From Blattamonas nauphoetae (taxonomy: Eukaryota; Preaxostyla; Oxymonadida), in the NCBI GenBank assembly GCA_033064195.1, contig JARBJD010000194.1, forward strand, positions 78,756 through 142,755: a stretch of 64,000 bases of DNA, written 5' to 3'. Of the stretch, positions 11,293-23,800 are shown one piece after another. Every line of letters starts with the position of its first letter. Position 1 is the stretch's first letter. A model generated the notes under the pieces. It was not told where the DNA came from. It saw only the letters and a list, made by a program, of their open reading frames with translations, and did no database searches. The position numbers and the translations under genes are program-made.

Positions 11293-13262
11293 TCAAGGCA
11301 TAAAGTAATCAGCTGGAATTTGATTCCTCTGGTGCATCTGAGTAAACAGAATTCCGGCTTGTTCAAAATTCCAATTTGTATTGATAAGAAGATCCCTACA
11401 GCGATATGGTTGCATGTTCGTGCCTTTATGAACCTCCATGATCATTTCAGCTGCATTCTTCAAGAAAATCAAGAAATATGAGCGAAAAAAACCTGTGGAT
11501 CTCCTGGTTGAACAACATCGGATGGTGGCAAGATCCCATGAGCGTTGGGATCAATAGGAGATGGTGTAACCCGCGTTGCAGCGATGTTGAAGATGTGGAG
11601 ATGATCTGAGATGACGTTATACATGATGCCCTTTTGAATCAGTTCGTCAGATGCCCCCACCAGAAGAAGTGTTCGAGAATAATGTTTGGGCTTTTTGGCA
11701 TGCACATCCTCGAAGGCACCATCGAATCGAAGATTGGCCATGTCGACTGTCTGTTTCGTTTCTCCAATATAGAAAGGGATTGTGAAAAGTGAAACATCAA
11801 TCGAATTATAGTCATGTCTGGTTGGGGGGAGCTGAGTGAAGAGCTGAACGATCTCATCTCGTCCAACAAAGAGGCGTCTTCGCCTTTGATCCAGAGCTTT
11901 GACATTTGAGATATTTCGAGATATACCATTATAGGAGATCTGTTGGGAATCAACATTAGTGCTTGAATCGTCTGTTAGCGAGAAAGTTGAACATGGTGTG
12001 TAGAGAGGATAGAGATTCTGCCGAGCGTTGTCGTACTCGATCAAGAAATTTTGTAGAAATGATTCAATATCTCTAACTTGTTCATCACTATCACCACAGA
12101 ACAATCGAAGGGGTGGAAGTTCATGATTGGTCTAAAAGTGTGAATGAAAGATTTGTCTCCAAATGAATGAAAAACCTTGATGACTCCTGTGGGATATTGA
12201 TGATCATCGAGAACAGTCAGGAAGGGAAGCTGAGCTTTCACATTTGCAAAGTAATGGAGAGGGTCAATGTTTTGTTTGAGGGGGTTTCCATCCAAAATTA
12301 GGAGAGTCAGTTTAATTTTTGAAAGATAATCTACTTCTGAAACTCGTCCTAAAGATAACAGGTAGTGCAAAAAATGATCGAAAACAATGATGAGTGGCAA
12401 ACCAATCAAATTTCCTCCAAGGTTGAGTTCACGAAGGGTTGGGATGGTTTCAAATGGCTGAAAATGAATAAGAGTCCTAATTTGATTTCCCGAAAGGTCA
12501 AGCGAGTGGACTTCCTTTGCTTTGGCATTGATCGCACTTGCTAATGTCTTTACGAACTGGGCGTCACCGAAATCTACAATTGAGCGAGTACCCTTCTGCA
12601 TGGTTGAGTGGTGGAACATATTGGACAAATCAAGGACTTTAGTGTTGGAATTGTATGCTTGTTGGACATATTGATAAACTTTGTTTAAGACTTGGGCCGG
12701 TTTCCCTCCAGTCTGAACCTCTGTAATGAAAATCTGGAAGATAAAGAATAGGTGAATAGAACTTTTCGTCCATCTGGCATATTGATACCATTTAACCGTT
12801 TGATTGTAATCATATCTGCTTGTGTTGAAAACTCGAGGCTCAAGGTCCCTTGATCCATGCGAGGCTAAGTCCATGAGATTGAGAAAATAACAGACATTTA
12901 AAATTTTGGTTTGGCCTGTCGCATTTTGGAGTAAAAACTTTTGTATTGTGATCCCTGATATGGTTGGTTCAAATCCTTTGACCTATCGAAAGGAAATGTT
13001 TGTGTGATGATTAACATGAGCAAACAAGAAGTTTGAATTTATTCTTCTTCTGTGAAAAATTGGGTTTTGTGTGTCTACAATGAAGAATAAGGAAAAAATA
13101 GCGTTGGATTATCATGGAAGAGGAAATGCAGAGAGATACGGAGATTGACGTTGTTTTTTTTGTGCATTGAAATTTCCCATTCCTCCTCTGGTAATGTCGT
13201 AAAAAGGCCGATTTGAGAAAGGATGAACAAAACCTTTTTCCTCTTCCTCGCTTTGGTGGCAT
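11293..13262 (-). CDS. NXF1: mRNA export receptor NXF1/Mex67/TAP
   Basis: General mRNA exporter that carries mRNPs through nuclear pores. Clear exons on the minus strand: leucine-rich repeats in about 12874-12176 (SLDLSGNQIRTL, LRELNLGGNLIGL, LLILDGNPL), an NTF2-like domain in 12131-11493 (SRNISNVKALDQRRRRLF and LPPTRHDYNSI, matching SRNVKKL and LPKTQHDVNSF of NXF1), and a TAP-C/UBA-like domain in 11457-11293 (RDLLINTNWNFEQAGILFTQ, IPADYF). Introns 12175-12132 and 11492-11458 are in phase 0, and another likely sits near 12770-12735. The N-terminus is less certain. A basic start MPPKRGRGK at 13262 and an exon after an acceptor near 12985 probably encode the RNA-binding region, but I could not settle their exact splicing. 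The partner NXT1/Mtr2 is not in the window. Confidence 0.88.
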
Positions 13263-13393
13263 CGGTTTGTCAATAAAAAATGATGCGGGGATGATCAAAG
13301 GAATGAACGTTCTTGAAGGTGTAGCCTCTTGAAAGAAAAGGAGAAAATATGTGAAATGCGAAAAAGAATCTAGAAACTAGAAAAAAAGCAATT

Positions 13394-16300
13394 CTAATCA
13401 GATATCTCACTCGCTTTGCGAATTGGAGATTCGCCTCGAGAGTTTTCTGGTGAACCAGGGATTGCTACAGGGAGTGGTAATATCGGATCAACAATCCCAG
13501 ATGCAGTAAGGACAGCGCAAGAGGAGAGACTTGGATATACAATTGACACCGGTCGAGTGTCCGGTGAATCATCGTCGCCAGGCGGAGGATTCGGGAGTCG
13601 AGATGTGGTCTGTGGGGAATTGGAGGGAGATGAATGCTTGTGGGGCGAGATGGGAGTAAGGCGGGTTGGGACTTTGGGTTTTTGGCGGTTGATGTAGTTG
13701 TGGTCCCGCTCGTCGATTCGTTGGTTTTGGGCGATGAACTGTTGGAGTGTCGGAAGAAGAGTGTTGGGTCGATTCTCTTTCGAGCGGAGAGGAAGAGGAG
13801 CAAGTTGAGTGAAGGGCTGAGTCTGAACACCCCGGGAAATAAACGCGATTTCACTTCCCTGTTCACCAATCAGATTTTCCGTTCGGCTGACCCCTCTCGA
13901 TCCTTCTCGCTGGAGGTGAGTCTTTTGATCGTCTTCAAATCGTCCGGCTTGAGGTGTATGAAAGCCCTCGATGTTTGTCTCCAAGAGTGGACGTGATCGT
14001 GAGGGTCTGTCTGTCTGAGGGTGTGATGGTGGATGTTGGCGTGGTGAGCCTGCTGGAGAGATTGGTTGTGATGAGACTGAACCGGGAAGAACTTGAAGTG
14101 ACGGGAGAATCGGAGGGAGAACGGGTGATCTGATGATTGGTTTGTTTGAATTGGGTGTCTGATTGGATGCAAATTGATGTGGCTGTGGTTGATATGCGGA
14201 TCCTGTGTGATGTGTCTTTCCATTCTTTTGATTGGGTGCCGCTAACGGATGTAGAATCGATGTGTGGGTTGTGTGATTGTCGATAGCGTGTGTAGAGAGA
14301 GAGGTGTTTTGTGTGGATGGAGGTGGGAAGGTGCGAGAGAGGGGTATGGCGGGTGAAATGAGAGGAGAGACAGCAAGTGTGGGGGAGAGTGATGAGTGGT
14401 ACAACGAAGGTTGATTCAATGGTTCTCTTTCTTTGGGTCCATGTTTTTGTTCTCTTCCAAATGAGATTCGTCTTTCAAGTCGAAATTCGTCCGGTTCTTT
14501 GACTGATCCTCGCCTTGTTTGTTCAACCTTTCTCCCTCCATCGTTACTCTTCTTAAGTTTTGTCGGTTGTCTGTGATCATCTCTTCGTAATTCCTTATCT
14601 TTCATGCGATCGGTGTTTGCTCCGCTCACATCTCCAAATTCACTTCTCTCCTCGTCTCGATTGAGTCCCCAGATTGGGGTGTGGATGGTTGGTTGTTGTG
14701 TTGGTGCAATTTGTTGGAAGGGGTGCTGTGGAGGCAGAAGATTGATTGATCTTTCTCGATCTTCTTCTTCCCAGTTCCAGTCTGATGGAAGTTCATCTTC
14801 ATGAGCGTCCTGAATATCTCTTCCCTCTCGTCTTCCCTCCCTTCGTCCTTTGTCTTCTCTCCACATATCATCTTTTTTCATCGGTACAAGTTTCACAATC
14901 CGTTTTCCATCCTGAAACCCAGGTACACCCATCTTTGGAGAGATGACGTTTTTCCTCTGCTCCTCATCCATCACCCTTTCTCTCTCATCCAGCTCGACTC
15001 TCCTTCGGTCCATCCCTCGAGGTGATCTGGGTGAAGGGTTCTTGTGATCACTGCGAGGTTGGTGGAAGGACAATGGTGAGCAGGGAGGTGCCATCGGAGA
15101 ATGCAGGCTGGGTCTTCTTTCCTCTCGTCTCTCTCCAACCGCCCTTCCTCCGATCTCGCCCATTCCGTCGTTCATTCCTTCCATTCCCTCGATCAAATGA
15201 TGGGTTGCTTTGAACACCATTTCAAGTTGTTTGATGCGCTCCTTTTCAATCTTTTCTTGAAGAGCTTGCCGTCTCGCTCGCCGAGCCTCGTTCTGGGCAG
15301 CAAGTCTCGTGAGGAAGTGAGTGTTGGTGAATTGAGTGATTGACGTTCTGCGTTGCGGAGAAATGGGTGGGCCAGAGTTGCTGCTTGTGATAGATCTTCC
15401 TTCATCCCCATCCTCCTCCTCCTTCAAACTGTCCCCATCAACTCGACCGTACGTTGCTCGGTCTCGTTTCTCCCATTTCCGTCCCACTCTTTCCATTCTC
15501 TCCCGTCTTTGAGCTTCTCCCACAAGCCACTCCCAATTCAGAGTCGCCTTTCGCTTCCGGACTCGTGTCATTCCTGTGACTGCCGTTCCCATCTCACCCA
15601 ATCGCCGAGCCATCTCCTTCCGCTGTTCCTCGGGGACATCCAGCCCATCGGATCCCTGTGTGCCGGCTGAGTGCAGAAGTGACACCAAACTGTCACTGGC
15701 TGTTTGATTTCGCTTGGACTTTGAGGGTTTTCTCGTCGTTCCATCCTTTTCGTATTCGCTGCCACTTTCATCCTCTCCTCCGTTCCCATTTGAGGAGCGA
15801 TGTCGGTGATTTCGGCGTCCTGATGTATCCTTTCCATTGATTTTGTCATCTGCCTCATCTTCGCTAGATTTGTTCTCGTTTCCATTTTTCGGACGTCCTC
15901 CAGACGTCTTTCTTGTATCTGCCTCGAGAGTCTTGGCTTTCTTGAGCTCTCCCACACTCCCATCAACACGTTCCTTCCCGTTCTTCTTTCTTTGCTCTAA
16001 CGAATCGTTTTGGTTGTTAGAATCGTTGGATTTGTTTTGGTGTGCGGTTTTCCCACTTCGTTCTGTGAGAGTTCCAGCCTCATCGTCTTCCTCGTCTTCT
16101 TCGCTTTCAAAAGCGTACTTATCTTTGGCTCGTTCCCATTTCTTTTTCAGTTTGCTGTGTTCATGGGATTCTTTCTCCAATTTTGAGAATTCGAGATTTC
16201 TCAAGACAAGCTGGGTTTTTAGATCATTAGTTTCGTTTTCCTTCTGTTCTTTATCCAATTTGACCCGTTGAAGTTGGGCTTTTAATCTTTCAATCTGATC

Positions 16301-17787
16301 TTCAAATTGTTCAATGGCCTCTCTATTTTCCTTTGTTTTTGTTCCTTTCTTTGCTTGAGAGGTTGACTCGTCCTCGGATTTATCATCAGTGTTGTCTTTG
16401 CGTTTCCGAATTGGAGTGCTGCTTCGATCCAATGATCGTTGTTTTGTCAGTTCTGCTTCTCTTTCCACTTGGCGTTGTTCCTCTGCAGAGATGAGCACAA
16501 AACAAGGTATCATGTAGGAAGGGATGAACAATGTCAAAATTCATGAAAAAGGGTAACTATAAGACTTTTGTGCAAAAAAACCTTCTTGTTGAAACTTTTG
16601 TTTGAGGTAGTAGATCTCTTCCTTAAGTTTAACCATTTCTTCTTCATTTTCCTGATTTTTAGCCAGTAAACTTTGTTCTCTTTGCTTTGCTCGCCGTAAT
16701 TCTGTTCTAAACAGTGGAAGCGGAAAAGAGAGTAAATAATGAAAAATGAACAAAGGAAAACTCTGTCTTGGAAAGATTCGGTGTGAACTTTGTGTCAATA
16801 TCCAATTCTTTCTGCTTCAAAGCAGTTTGAAGCTTTTCTATCTGCAGGTTCTTCTCTTGTTCCAAGGACTTGATGATGTGGAAAAAGAAAAAAGGAAAAT
16901 GATCGAGAACAAATAAAAACGGTGAATTCATTGATTTATCGCGAAAGCAGTTGATCATACGGAGAAATGAGGAAAGGAAGAATTGACAAGGTTGTGAAAT
17001 CTTAGGCCATACCTCCAATTGTCTCATGATCTTTTTCTTTTCAATTTCGAACTTGTGTTCGGCAAATTCGATGGCTTTTTGAGTCTTATCTCGAATTGTC
17101 TCGATGTCAACTTGATCCACAGATTCTCCTAGTAACTGCTCAAGCCATGCGTTTGGATTTAATCCTTCTGTATCAGACACCTTGTAGTCTTCTCCATATC
17201 GAGTCTTTTGGTGGTTCTGTTCGCAGATGATGTTGATTTCTCGGAAAAAGAGGGTCCTTTGTTGTTCGAGTAGCTTTTGTCGCATTTTTAATTGTTCTTT
17301 CAAAATTGAAATGGTGGTATTCTGATCCTTAATGGTTCGTTCTTGCCGATTAATTTGGTATTGGAGACGGGATGGATCTTCGTGGTTCTACATGATGAGG
17401 TGAATGCAAATCCGTTAAATCTCGAAAAAAATGGCTCACCAGTTTTCCTTCGAAGAATAATCGCTCTTCATGAATGTTGTTTGAATAACAACCGACGAGG
17501 TAGTCACCATACTCTTGAAGAATCCTGATGGTTGATGGTCCAAATGCTGTGAGCTGAGATGATCCCGTTATAATGGAAGAAGACAGAAATTCTAGAAACA
17601 ATGGATGGAAAACCACTTTAGCAAATGTTGGATGTGTTGCAATGGGGTCATTTCCCAGTTTTCCTGGTGTGTCTCGGAAAAGTTCACGAAGTTGTGTTGA
17701 TGAACGAGAAAAGCCTAGGGCAGCCTTTCGTGATAAATCAGTATCTCTGGCTTGGAACATGTCCAAGAAAGGACTGTATTGATCCAT
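13394..17787 (-). CDS. Long coiled-coil protein of unknown function
   Basis: Rebuilt exons 17787-17440, 17387-17013, 16868-16789, 16706-16582 and 16482-13394 join in frame to 1338 aa; introns are 52, 144, 80 and 98 nt. The first about 115 residues look globular (FLDMFQARDTD, HPTFAKVVFHPLFLEFL). They are followed by about 300 residues of heptad-like Glu/Lys/Gln/Leu coiled coil (LKEQLKMRQKLLEQQRTLFF, KLKEEIYYLKQKFQQE), then about 850 residues of low-complexity Lys/Arg/Glu/Ser/Pro sequence that is probably disordered. The architecture would fit a cytoskeletal, centrosomal or flagellar scaffold, but no diagnostic domain is visible. The large last exon does not begin with a real start codon; its acceptor ends CTGCAG. 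The gene is separated from UTP20 by about 107 bp. Confidence 0.75.
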
Positions 17788-17894
17788 TCCAGAATCAGGT
17801 AATGAAAACTTTAAAATGAAGTCAGATCGGTGATGAGAAAAAAAATTGTCAGAACTTTATTGTCATCTCTGAAACGTTAATATTCATTCTTCAT

Positions 17895-20800
17895 TCAAGT
17901 GAAATGAGTTAAAGCATTCAAAACTGAAGACAAAGAATCAACATTAGCAGTTAATTGCCCGACATAACTGTTGAACTGTTTTTCTTCGGGGGTGAGGATT
18001 TTTCGGCGCCTAAACAATTCAGATTGTCCATGTTTTCGTCTCTGGATGATTGACTTTAATTTCTCTTCCTCCTGAGCACGATGCCAGCCAAGCCACTCCC
18101 CACATTTTCCGAGAGCAGTCATGATGTGAGGTTGGTAATGTCCAAAGAGTCTCTGGAAGATCTCCGTGTGAGGTTGAATCTCAACCGCTTCCGTTCGATC
18201 GGCAACAGCGATGAGGGTTCCCTTTTGTGTGTGCTTTTGAACCTTCCTGGTCGTTCGGATTGGTGCTTGGTCAGTTGCACCGAGTTGTTGTTTGGCAATG
18301 TCTGCAACTGATCGTGTAAAAGAGAGAAGAGTTGCAGTGACGATGACACTGCGGCGGATGTTCTGTCGTGGGAGAGCCATTCTGCACATCCGTCGGACAA
18401 ACAGCTCCGACATCGACGATGCACCCTTTTCCTTCGTTCCCTCTTCTTCCTCCTCTCCTGTTGTGGTTGTGGCAGCATCGTCTCTTAGTGGGACATTGAA
18501 CGTGTGGAGGAGATTCAGTGTGGTTGTGGAAAGCTGTGAAACAAGAGATGTGTATTGATCGAGTTCTGCGCCGATCAAATCGTTTGTTCCGTTGGAGTAG
18601 ATACACTGGTGATGGAGGAACACGATTGAATCCTTCGCTTCCTCCCGTTTTGTGAGGAGTGCTCGCAGCTTGGCTGAGAAATTGAGCGATGACGAAACTG
18701 GAACTGATGCTGTTTCAGACATGTCTGAATCATCTTCGTCTTCTGTTCGTTGCGCTTTGTGTTTATCAAATCTCTTTTTCTTTCCAGAACTGGTGTATGA
18801 TGTCGAGAACTTTGGCATCTCGGGATTGCGGTTGATGTTCGCAAACTCTGGAGTCTGTTTCAGAACGATGAGGAGAGTTTGTGCGATATCTACCAGATTG
18901 TCCAACAGCTGTTCTCTCAGACGGGATGCCCGAGAGTCTGAGAGGACTTGCTGGATGTGTTGGACGAAGTGGTTCAGCAGGACCACAAGACGGAATCGGA
19001 TAGCAGATGTGAGTGTCCGAGCTGATCGGAAGGCCTGACAGAGTACCGAAATAGCATTTGGAGCCTTTTCAAAGAGTGAGCTGAGAGAGACAGATCCTGA
19101 CGAAGAAGCTACGAGGAAGGATGAGAGGATGTCAATGAATCTGTCGAGAATGCTGATTGTATTGGGAATCAGACTGAACGCTGTTGGTGAGAAGGAGAGG
19201 AGACCTGAAGAGGTGTCGAGACCATCTGAGTCGTCTTGGTTGTCGTTCAAGAACTGTGACACGACAACACGCATGGCCGGCGGGAGGCGAGGGAAGAGCT
19301 CAAACTGGGAATCCGCGGGTAGACGCAGGAAATGCCGTACGATGGGATCACTGATCTCGTTGATCTTGTCTTGTTTTGTTGTCAGTTGGGCTTTGTCGGC
19401 GTCCTCTTCGTCTTCTCCATCGTCCTCACCAGATTGGTCGTTGTCTATTGTTTCTTTCTCCGATTCCATGGCTTCTTCAGAATCTTCGTCTTGATCTCGT
19501 TTTTGTTTCTGGATGGATGTGTCCTCATCCTCCTCTGCCATGGCCAGCTTCCTCTTAGACACAATCACCGATGTTCGTTTGTGCTCTCCACTCATTGCGT
19601 CTTCAATGTCCCGTTCGAGCTGTGACAGATTTCGTACTTCGTTCTTGAATTGTTTGAAGGCTTCGTTGGATTGTTTTCCAAGAGATTTCTCGGCCTCTGT
19701 GAGTGATGAGATCAGAACATCACAGATTTGAGATGAAACATTTTCAAAGAGTGGGAACACTTCCTTCTTCAGCAAGCGAGTCGCGTCTGAGTGCCACGTC
19801 TCTGGAGCAGCGTTGGGGCTTGACAGAGTAACCCAATCAGGAAGAGTGATGGAAAGAATCGGTTGGGAATCTGCATCAACAGTGTAGAGGTTCACCGATG
19901 GGATGCAGGGGAGTGCCTGTGACTGAACGAAGAGATCTGTTTTATGGATGTTGTATGGTCGCCCAATTCCAGATGATGAAAGCGACTTCCTCTGCTCTTC
20001 GGTCGATCCAAGAACAACAATGAAGAGAGGAAGGAGATGCAATGCAACAGATCCCGTGGTGCTCATCTGTTTGTTCTGTTGACCTTCAACAGTCTCGAAG
20101 GGAGAACTGATCCATGTCCGAATATACTTGACAGAATCCTCCAATTGCTTTGTGGGACACCTTGACAACAATAATGAGACCCCTGATTGAATGGTTGCCA
20201 GTGGAGCTTCGTAGTGTTCGTGGGGGATCTGAGCAGCGAGGGTGAGAAAGATGATTCCAGATTGATTCTGAAGAAATTGGATCGGGAAGCGAGTGATGAG
20301 CTGTCGAATGCATTCACAGCAACTGAGCCGTACCTCAGCAAGTGGGTGAGAGACGGACTTGAGAAGACGCGTAAGATGATGTTGGAGACGGGCGTCAGTG
20401 AGAGGGTACGTGAGGAGGAAGGTGAGGTAGCAGTCGCTCAGTCTCTTCCGAATCTCTGACGACCCAATCAACATCAGATCAGCCACCTCGCTCATCAAAT
20501 CATACATCTCGGTTGAAATCACTTTCAGGGACAGGAGAGCCCCGAGCAATTGTAAGACAGCTGTCTGTCGTTTCACTTTCTCGTTGCGGATGGTGTTCTG
20601 CTTTTGGTAGAGCTGAGCTGCAGATGTTGACTTTCCGAAGGTATCCATGATGTCAAATCGAACCGTGTTGACAAGGAGAGTGAGCTGGTGGTCAGTGAAG
20701 AGTAACTTGGCACTGGATGTGACAGGTCCGTCGAGATTGAGGATGAGACTCCAAGTCTGATTCTCGTCTGCGATTGATTCTACCATTGTGGCGTGAGTGT

Positions 20801-23800
20801 TTGTGAGTGAGGCGATTGCGGAGTAGGTTGCTTGGATAAGAGCAGTTCCTTCGATCGGTGATGATGACGTACGAGTCTGTTCGAGAAGTTGGAAGAGAGG
20901 GGAACAGAGTTGTTTCCGACCAAGATGGATATAGCGATGAAGTTTGACAGCTGTACAGACGAAAGGATCGACTTGAACAAGTTTGATGGTCTGTTGCTGG
21001 CCAGAATCAGATGAGAGGAGAGTTCGGAGGAGAGTCGACGACTCCGTCTCGTTCTCCGAGACCCTTTCTGAGAGTTTGGGGAGAATAGCGAGAGGAATTG
21101 TACATTCTCGGCACAGTGATGTGTGAACGATGTCGATTGTCCTGTTGTGCGGGACTGGTGGGAGATTGAGGCGGAAAATCGACACACAACACTTCAAAGC
21201 AAGAGTTGTCAGTTCGTCGCTGTGTTTCTTTTTGATCACGAGAACAAGCCCAGGAAGGACACCCAGGCCAAGTTCATCAATGGTCAAGGATGGTGTATCG
21301 AAGAAATATTGATTCCAATTCTCCTTCAAGGTTTGTTGTGTGAGTGTCATTTCAGTCGGACCTTGCTCTTCGTCTGGAAGTTCGCGAAGAGTTTCTGTGA
21401 CATCTTTTGAAGCAAGTTCAAACTTGTTGCGCTTCAGGAAGACTTTGAGGAGACCAAGTGCGAATTCGCAGACATTCTCGTTCCGAATCTGCTGTCGTTT
21501 TGCGTTTGGAACAGAAGCAACCTTAATCGTTCCTTGTCGAGGGGGCTCTGGTGGAACGAGCATCAGATCCTGTGCGGTGAGTTTGCGAGGCCCAGTTTCA
21601 ATCACTTTCGCTTTCTCTTTCGGTTTTTTGGACGGCCGTTGTTTTGATTCCTTCTCTCCAGCATCTCCACGTTCTGGCTGAGCGTTATATTCTTTCGTAT
21701 CAAATCGTTTGTTGTGCACAAATCGGACAGACCCCGTTGTCTCGTCGATGACCATTTGTGTGGAGGGTGTGACAAACTCCGTCCGCGTGTCGGTGTTGAA
21801 TGAGGTTCCTTCCTCATCTTCGGAAGGCATGGCACTCTCCAGAACAATCGTGTTTTCTGAAGGGCCCTCTTGTTCATCTGTCATTCGGTCCCAAAGTTTG
21901 GAAACGGTCTTCCTCTGTTCTTCCCACCGATGGAAGTGGACAAGCCAGGCTGACAACTCCTGAGGGAGGAGAGGAGCAATCTCCTTCTGAGACTTGCGAC
22001 CAAAAACAGTGTAGATTGAATCGAGAACGAAATTCAGCATTTCACGGGAATTTGAGTGTTCTGAATGTGCTTGGGATATCTGAGTGTTGGACATAATCAC
22101 AACATTCAGAGCAAGACCCGAGGAGAGACGAGTGAAACATTCTCGAACACGAGCAATGATTTTCGCGTCCTGGACTTCAACACACAGGTCGCCAAGTCTG
22201 CTGACTGTGTCTTTCACGAGTTCGAATTTCCTGACAAGCTGGCCTACGAGCGAGAACAGTTCATATCCACTCGTCTTTTTCATCTCAGAGAATCTGTTGG
22301 CAAGTTGTTTCACGTCCTTCTCTTCTGACTGCCGTCCAAAGAGTTCTTTTACTGCTAAGTCGATGACTTCGGACGCACAGTAATCGATGTTCACTCGTTC
22401 GATTGGGACCAACCCATCTTTTCCTGCATTTTGTACGAGATGGGCGAGCATCTGTTTCACGGTAAAAGTGAGAACATGAACTTGATATCCCCGAGTCAGT
22501 GTTCTCCTCAGCTCCTGAAGAATGAAGCCGAAATAAAGTGAGCCAAATGTGGAGACAATGGAGATGAAAGTCTTTCTAACTGCGCCTCGTACATCCTCGT
22601 CTCTTGACTTCAGGTGCTGGGCGAGGAGAAGCACGATCTTCGGAAGATGGAGAGAGACGAGCTGAGGAGATCCGATGCGCTTCAGAAGTTTAGCTGTTGC
22701 AGCTGCAGTATCAAGGCGGGACAATCCGATTCGTTTTGCTGCAGTTGAGCTCATGTCCGTTTCTGCTGCTTTCTTCTCACTGTGCAGAGTTGGAATCAGA
22801 ACAGATGTGTGGAGGACATCCGATGCAACACCATTCTGAACTGTTGTGACTTCGTTTGATTCAAACGATGAGAGTGTGGAAACTGCTGGATCGAGTTTCT
22901 CTGCAAGAGAGATGAGAGGAGGAAGGATCTGCTGAGAGAGCATGGAAATCTTCTTGTCCGTGAGGTCCGATTTGCTAAATGGGAAGGCGTCCATCCAAAG
23001 TGTAACGAGCGAAGTGTACTGCTTCTCCTTTTGCGGCTTCCGACTGATGTTCAGAATGAGTGAGAGAAGAGTCTGCGAGTATGGTTTCCATGTCAATTTT
23101 GCTGCCACCATCTTCAGAGTCTCCTGAGCCTGAGCAGAGATATTGAATGACCCATCAGATTGGCTGCCTTCCAACACCTGTTGTGTGAAGAGAGGAACAA
23201 AGTAGCTTGTCAGATGGTTCACTGTCATTGCCACGACTGGCTGTTGTGATCTTTCTTCCTCACTCTCTTCTTCCTCCTCTTCTTTGTCCGTCTCATCCTC
23301 CTCTTTATCCACCAACATTTCCGATTTTGACCTTAATTCTGCTTGTTTCAAAAGTTTCCTGAACAGTTGATGTGCTTTAATGTGTCGGTGCTGCTGGATG
23401 TGTGTCATGCACGCAAAGAAGTCCTGATTTTCGTCTTCGTTGAGTAGGCCCTGCAAATCATCAAATTGCTCGGGATATGCCTTGATAAGCATTGCCAGGA
23501 GTTTGAGGTGAGTGTTCCTGAAATCCATCGTTTTGTTGTTGATGTTGTCTTTGGTCGCCTTTGTGTATATGTTCAGGAGGGTGTTCGAGAGTTCAGGTCG
23601 ACCCTCTGTCTTGAATCGAGTAGCTGTTAGTACTGTCGATGATGCTGTCTCGAATGCCTGTCTGCGAATCTGAACATCGGGACAGAGGAGATCACCTGTC
23701 GTTTGGATGTACAAAATCGAGAGAAGTCCACGAAGGAGAGGTTCTCCGAATGCTTCCTTTTGCAGATGATCGTTTTCGCCGCGAGCAAGTCTGGAGAAGG

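Noticed and set aside
12960-12985. GGTTCAAATCC-like sequence as a tRNA B box
   Set aside because: It lies within the NXF1 coding region and no matching A box or acceptor stem could be folded around it.
13394-16537. A 1047-codon frame starting MTLFIPSYM as an independent gene
   Set aside because: Its first codons are intron sequence; the coiled coil continues in frame from an upstream exon through the acceptor at 16483.
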